A DNA stretch of 64,000 nt from NCBI RefSeq assembly GCF_018294505.1, contig NC_057801.1, positions 431,176,619 to 431,240,618 of the forward strand, given 5' to 3'. The translations under genes were made by a program, and so were the position numbers. The notes below the pieces were generated by a model that made no database searches, had not been told where the DNA came from, and was given only the letters and a program-made list of their open reading frames with translations. This DNA is from Triticum aestivum (Eukaryota > Streptophyta > Magnoliopsida > Poales > Poaceae). Every line of letters begins with the position of its first letter. Position 1 is the first letter of the stretch. Of this stretch, positions 60,119-64,000 are shown in pieces.

Positions 60119-61663
60119 AATCCTAACCATAGACTTGAGTTGTCATTTGATAACAAGATCACATCATTAGGATAATGATGTGATGGACAGACCCAATTGT
60201 AAGCTTAGCATATGATCGTGTCACTAAATTCACTTTGCCGTAGCTTTCGTAATGTCAAGTATCTATTCCTTAGACCATGAGATCATGCCACTCCCAGATA
60301 CCGGAGGGATGCTTTTCGTGTTATCGAATATCACTTCGTAACTGGGTGACCGCAAAGGTGCTCTACAGGTATCTCAAAAGGTATTTTTTGGGTTGCATGG
60401 GTCGAGACTGATATTTGTCACTCCGTGTGACAGAGCGATATCTTTGGGCCCTCTCGGTAATACAACATCATAAGAATCTTGTAAGCATGTGACTAATGAG
60501 TTTAGTCATGGGATCTTGTATTATATAACGAGTAAAGAGACTTGCCGATAATGAGATTGAACTAGGTATGGAGATATCGCCGATCGAATCTCGGGCAAGT
60601 AACATATCACTGGACAAAGGGAATTACATACGGGGTTAAATGAATCCTTGACATCATGGTTCAACCGATCAAGATCTTCGTTGAATATGTGAGAGTCAAT
60701 ATGGGCATCCAGGTCCTGCTATTGATTATTTACCGGAGAGGAGTCTCGGTCATGTCTGCATGTTCTCGAACCCGTAGGGTCACACACTTGATGTTCAGTA
60801 AGGCTAGGGTAGTATTGAGATATTGACATGATGAACTATTGAAGTAGTTCGGAGTCCCAAATGGGATCCGAGACATCACGAGGAGCTCTGGAATGGTCCG
60901 GAGGTACAAATTTATATATGGGAAGTCATATTCAGTGTTCCAGAAAATGTTCGGGTCTTTTTGGTATTGTGTTGGGAAGGTTCTAAAAGGTTTCAGAGTG
61001 GGAACCGCCTATATGGGGGGGCCACATGGACATGGATAGTGGGGCCAAGCCACACATTCCCTGGTCTAGATGCACCAAAATCCCCTAAAAGGAATATGAT
61101 CATGTTCAGAAGGGATAAGATCAAGATCCCTAAAAAAGGGGATAGCGATTGGTGGGGAAGGAAAGGAGGGATTTCCTCCCCCCTCCCCCTTGGCCAGCGA
61201 CCCTAGGGGTTTGGAGAGCAAGCCACCAGCCCCCTACACGCCTATATAAGGTGGGAAGGCATTGGGGGCAGACACCCTTCCACCCTTACCCGTCTTCCTC
61301 CCATTACACCTCCTCCACCTCGCACAGACACTTGGCAAAGCCCTATTGCAGTTTTGCTACTGCCACAACCACCATGCTGTCATGTTGGTTCAGATCTCAT
61401 CTACCTCCTCTCACTCGCTTGCTGGATCAAGAAGGAGAGAACGTCACTGAGCCGCACATGTGCTAAACTCGAAGGTGTCGTCCATTCGGCACTAGATCGG
61501 TTGGATCGTGAAGAGTATGGCTACATCAACTGTGTTTTATACGCTTTAATTTTGGTCTACAAGGGTGTGTATACACACTCCCCTCTCATTGCTATGCATC
61601 TCCAAGATTAGATCTTGGGTGTTTCATAGGATTTTTTTTGTTTTCATTCAACGTTCCCCATCA
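60119..61663 (+). repeat. 5' LTR of element J, first ~190 bp missing
   Basis: It begins at TCCTAACCATAGAC, which matches B's LTR from about 7657, so roughly 190 bp are lost. TATA box (TATATAAG) at 61243-61250. It ends CCCCATCA. Confidence 0.88.
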
Positions 61664-61664
61664 G

Positions 61665-62144
61665 TGGCATCATGAGCTAGGTCTATGCGTAGATGTATTT
61701 GCACGAGTAGAACACAAAGAAGTTGTTGGCGCTGATGTGCAAATTGCTTACTCCCTTTGTTATTTTTTATTCGGTGGCATTGTGGGATGAAGCGGCTCAG
61801 ACCAACCTTACTTATCCTCGCACAAGAGACCGGTTCCACTGACTAACATGCAACTTGTATTGCATAAAAGTGGCTTTGCGGGTGTCTCTCACCCCTTAGT
61901 TGAATCTAATTTGACAATGACGATCCTTGTAGAAGATTAAAAGGTAACTTATATATCACGTTGTGGTTTTGCGTAGATAGGATGGGTTCTTATAGTTTGC
62001 CCTAGCAACCACGTAAAAATTGCAACAACAATTAGAGGACGTCTAACTTTTTTTTGCAGGGCATGTTGTGATGTGGTATGGCCAAAATGTGGTGTGATAT
62101 ATGTTGATGTATGAGATGATCATGTTTCATAATAGGTTCATGAC
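61665..62144 (+). other. PBS and leader start of element J
   Basis: TGGCATCATGAGC at 61665 is the degenerate initiator-Met primer site. The leader follows and leads into the duplicated segment. No gene is seen. Confidence 0.8.
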
Positions 62145-62991
62145 TTGCATGTCGATGAGTACAACAACCGACATGAGCCATAGGGTTGTTTTTAATTTAT
62201 TGTATGACTTGTGTGTGAATCATTAAACGCTATGTAATTGCTTTACTTTATCGCTATGAGTTAGCAATAGCCGTAGAAGCATAGTTCACGGAGACAACCA
62301 CGTGAAGGCATGATGATGGACATCATGGTGTCATGACGGTGACGATGGAGATCATGCCAATGCTTTGGAGATGGAGATCAAAAGCACAAAGATGATAGTG
62401 ACCATATCATGTCACATATTGATTGCATGTGATGTTTATCTTTTATTCATCTTATTTTTCTTAGGACGACGGTAGCATTATAAGATGATCCCTTCACTTA
62501 ATTTCAAGATAAAATGTGTTCTTCCTAAGTATGCACCATTGCGAAAGTTTGTCGTTTCGAAGCACCTCGTAATGATCGGGTGTGATAGACTCTACGTTCA
62601 TATACAATGGGTGTAAGACAGTTTTACACATGCAGAATACTTGGGTAAAACTTGACAAGTCTAGCATGTATGGACATGGCCTCAAAACATAAAGGACCAA
62701 AAGGTCGAGCATGTGTCACATAGTAGATATGATCAACATGGAGATGTTCACCATTGATGACCCCCCATCTCACGTGATGATCGGACATGGGTTAGTTGAT
62801 TTGGATCATGTAGCACTTGGGCAACTTGAGGGATGTTAAAGTGGAAGTTCACTAGTAATTTGATTAACTAATCCAATTATTATGAACATAGTCTAAATGT
62901 CTTTGCAATTTATGTTGTAGATCAATGGCTCGCGTTGTAGCTCCCCTAAATTTTAATGCGTTCCTAGAGAAAGCTAAGTTGAAAGACTCTG
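62145..62991 (+). repeat. Tandem duplication in element J, copy 1 (leader and gag start)
   Basis: This 847-bp segment is repeated at 63162-64000 at about 97-98% identity by eye. It ends with ATG 62925 and 22 gag codons (MARVVAPLNFNAFLEK...) that stop abruptly at the spacer. Confidence 0.92.
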
Positions 62992-63161
62992 CCTGACGTG
63001 CGTCGTTGGCCTGGTCGAGCCTCCAAGGTGTCATGTGGTGCTCCCATCCAGCAGGTCTTGGCGGGGCGGCAGACCTTTTTCGTTTCGCGAGCTCGTACGG
63101 GGGCTTGTCGTTGGATGTCACCAAATCTGGCTCCGTGGGGGAGGCTGCCCTGGCTAGGGAG
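62992..63161. other. 170-bp GC-rich spacer between the duplicated segments of J
   Basis: It has no similarity to any other part of the window or to Copia leader or gag. It is GC-rich, unlike its surroundings. Short open frames exist on both strands (for example minus-strand PPYELAKRKRSAAPPRPAGW), but none is recognised. It could be filler DNA captured during break repair, or a fragment of an unknown gene. Confidence 0.7.
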
Positions 63162-64000
63162 TTGCATGTCGATGAGTACAACAACCGACATGAGCCATAG
63201 GGTTGTTTTTAATTTATTGTATGACCTACGTGTGAATCATTAAATGCTATGTAATTGCTTTACTTTATCGCTATGAGTTAGCAATAGCCGTAGAAGCATA
63301 GTTGGCGGAGACAACCACGTGAAGGCACGATGATGGACATCATGGTGTCATGCCGGTGACGATGGAGATCATGCCAATGCTTTGGAGATGGAGATCAAAA
63401 GCACAAAGATGATAGTGACCATATCATGTCACATATTGATTGCATATGATGTTTATCTTTTATTCATCTTATTTTTCTTAGGATGAAGGTAGCATTATAA
63501 GATGATCCCTTCACTTAATTTCAAGATAAAATGTGTTCTTCCTAAGTATGCACCGTTGCGAAAGTTCGTCATTTCGAAGCACCTCATAATGATCGGGTGT
63601 GATATACTCTACGCTCATATACAAAGGGTGTAAGACAGTTTTACACATGCGGAATACTTGGGTAAAACTTGACAAGTCTAGCATGTATGGACATGGCCTC
63701 AAAACATGAAGGACCAAAAGGTCGAGCATGTGTCACATAGTAGATATGATCAACATGGAGATGTTCACCATTGATGACCCCCCATCTCACGTGATGATTG
63801 GACATGGGTTAGTTCATTTGGATCATGTAGCACTTGGGCAACTTGAGGGATGTTAAAGTGGAAGAAATTTGATTAACTAAACCAATTATTATGAACATAG
63901 TCTAAATGTCTTTGCAATTTATGTTGTAGATCAATGGCTCGCGCTGTAGCTCCCCTGAATTTTAATGCGTTCCTAGAGAAAGCTAAGTTGAAAGACTCTG
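63162..64000 (+). repeat. Tandem duplication in element J, copy 2, to window end
   Basis: This second copy has gag ATG 63934. It lacks about 9 bases (near 63864) that copy 1 has. It ends at the window edge at exactly the base where copy 1 meets the spacer, so further tandem copies may lie outside. Confidence 0.92.

Larger units (their letters stand above)
60119..64000 (+). mobile_element. Element J: plus-strand Copia retrotransposon, 5' truncated, runs off the window
   Basis: The LTR is truncated at its start and abuts C's LTR head to head. It is followed by PBS, leader and the first 22 codons of gag (ATG 62925), then a rearranged tandem copy of leader and gag start. It belongs to the same broad Copia group as B. 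Pol and the 3' LTR are not in the window. Confidence 0.85.

Overview
The window is intergenic DNA from a large grass genome, almost certainly a Triticeae species (wheat, Aegilops, rye or barley type). I see no host gene, tRNA or rRNA. From about 1.9 kb to the right edge it is one nest of LTR retrotransposons. The evidence is the many Copia LTRs of the Angela/WIS/BARE kind (starting TGTTGGAAATATGCCC or TGAAGGAAATATGCCC), Gypsy LTRs of types common in Triticeae, and five exact target-site duplications (TSDs), plus one near-exact, that let the insertion order be read. Element and family names come from memory of family sequence and were not checked by search.

Order of insertion, oldest outside. 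J (+ strand Copia, 60119 to the right edge) is probably the oldest. C (- strand Copia; internal part 1939-6991, 5' LTR 6992-7472 + 50420-50999 + 59446-60118) lies against or inside J's LTR. Two elements went into C's 5' LTR: B (+ strand Copia, 7473-50414, TSD CTTAG) and D (- strand pol-less LTR element, 51000-59440, TSD CTTTG). B's leader received E (- strand Ty3/Gypsy of Tat type, 10081-48555, TSD GTAAG). E received F (10128-17897, TSD ACTGT) in its 3' LTR, G (24102-36431, near-perfect TSD GCAAC/GCAAA) before its protease, H (36745-45483, TSD CCAGG) in gag, and a 350-bp DNA transposon K (45899-46248, 9-bp TSD CATGTAGAT) in gag.

C and H carry nearly the whole Copia polyprotein (gag, protease, integrase, RT, RNase H) as pseudogenes; B keeps only gag because a deletion fused it to its 3' LTR. 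E keeps gag, protease and a spliced antisense gene (Transposase_28/PF04195-like) with its own TATA box, but has no RT or integrase. F and G are non-coding and must have used enzymes from other elements; G has the layout of a LARD (about 4.96-kb LTRs, 2.4-kb interior), close to what is described for Sukkula. D has LTRs, PBS and PPT, a gag-like ORF, and a decayed reading frame of about 1,040 codons of odd His/Met/Cys-rich composition that I cannot assign.

Points most worth a second look: D's unknown ORF, its CCGGATGTCCGG repeats and leader hairpins; the hairpin units of F; the CCGG(A/T)G boxes in G's interior; E's antisense gene; and a 1.0-kb tandem duplication with a 170-bp foreign spacer at the right edge.
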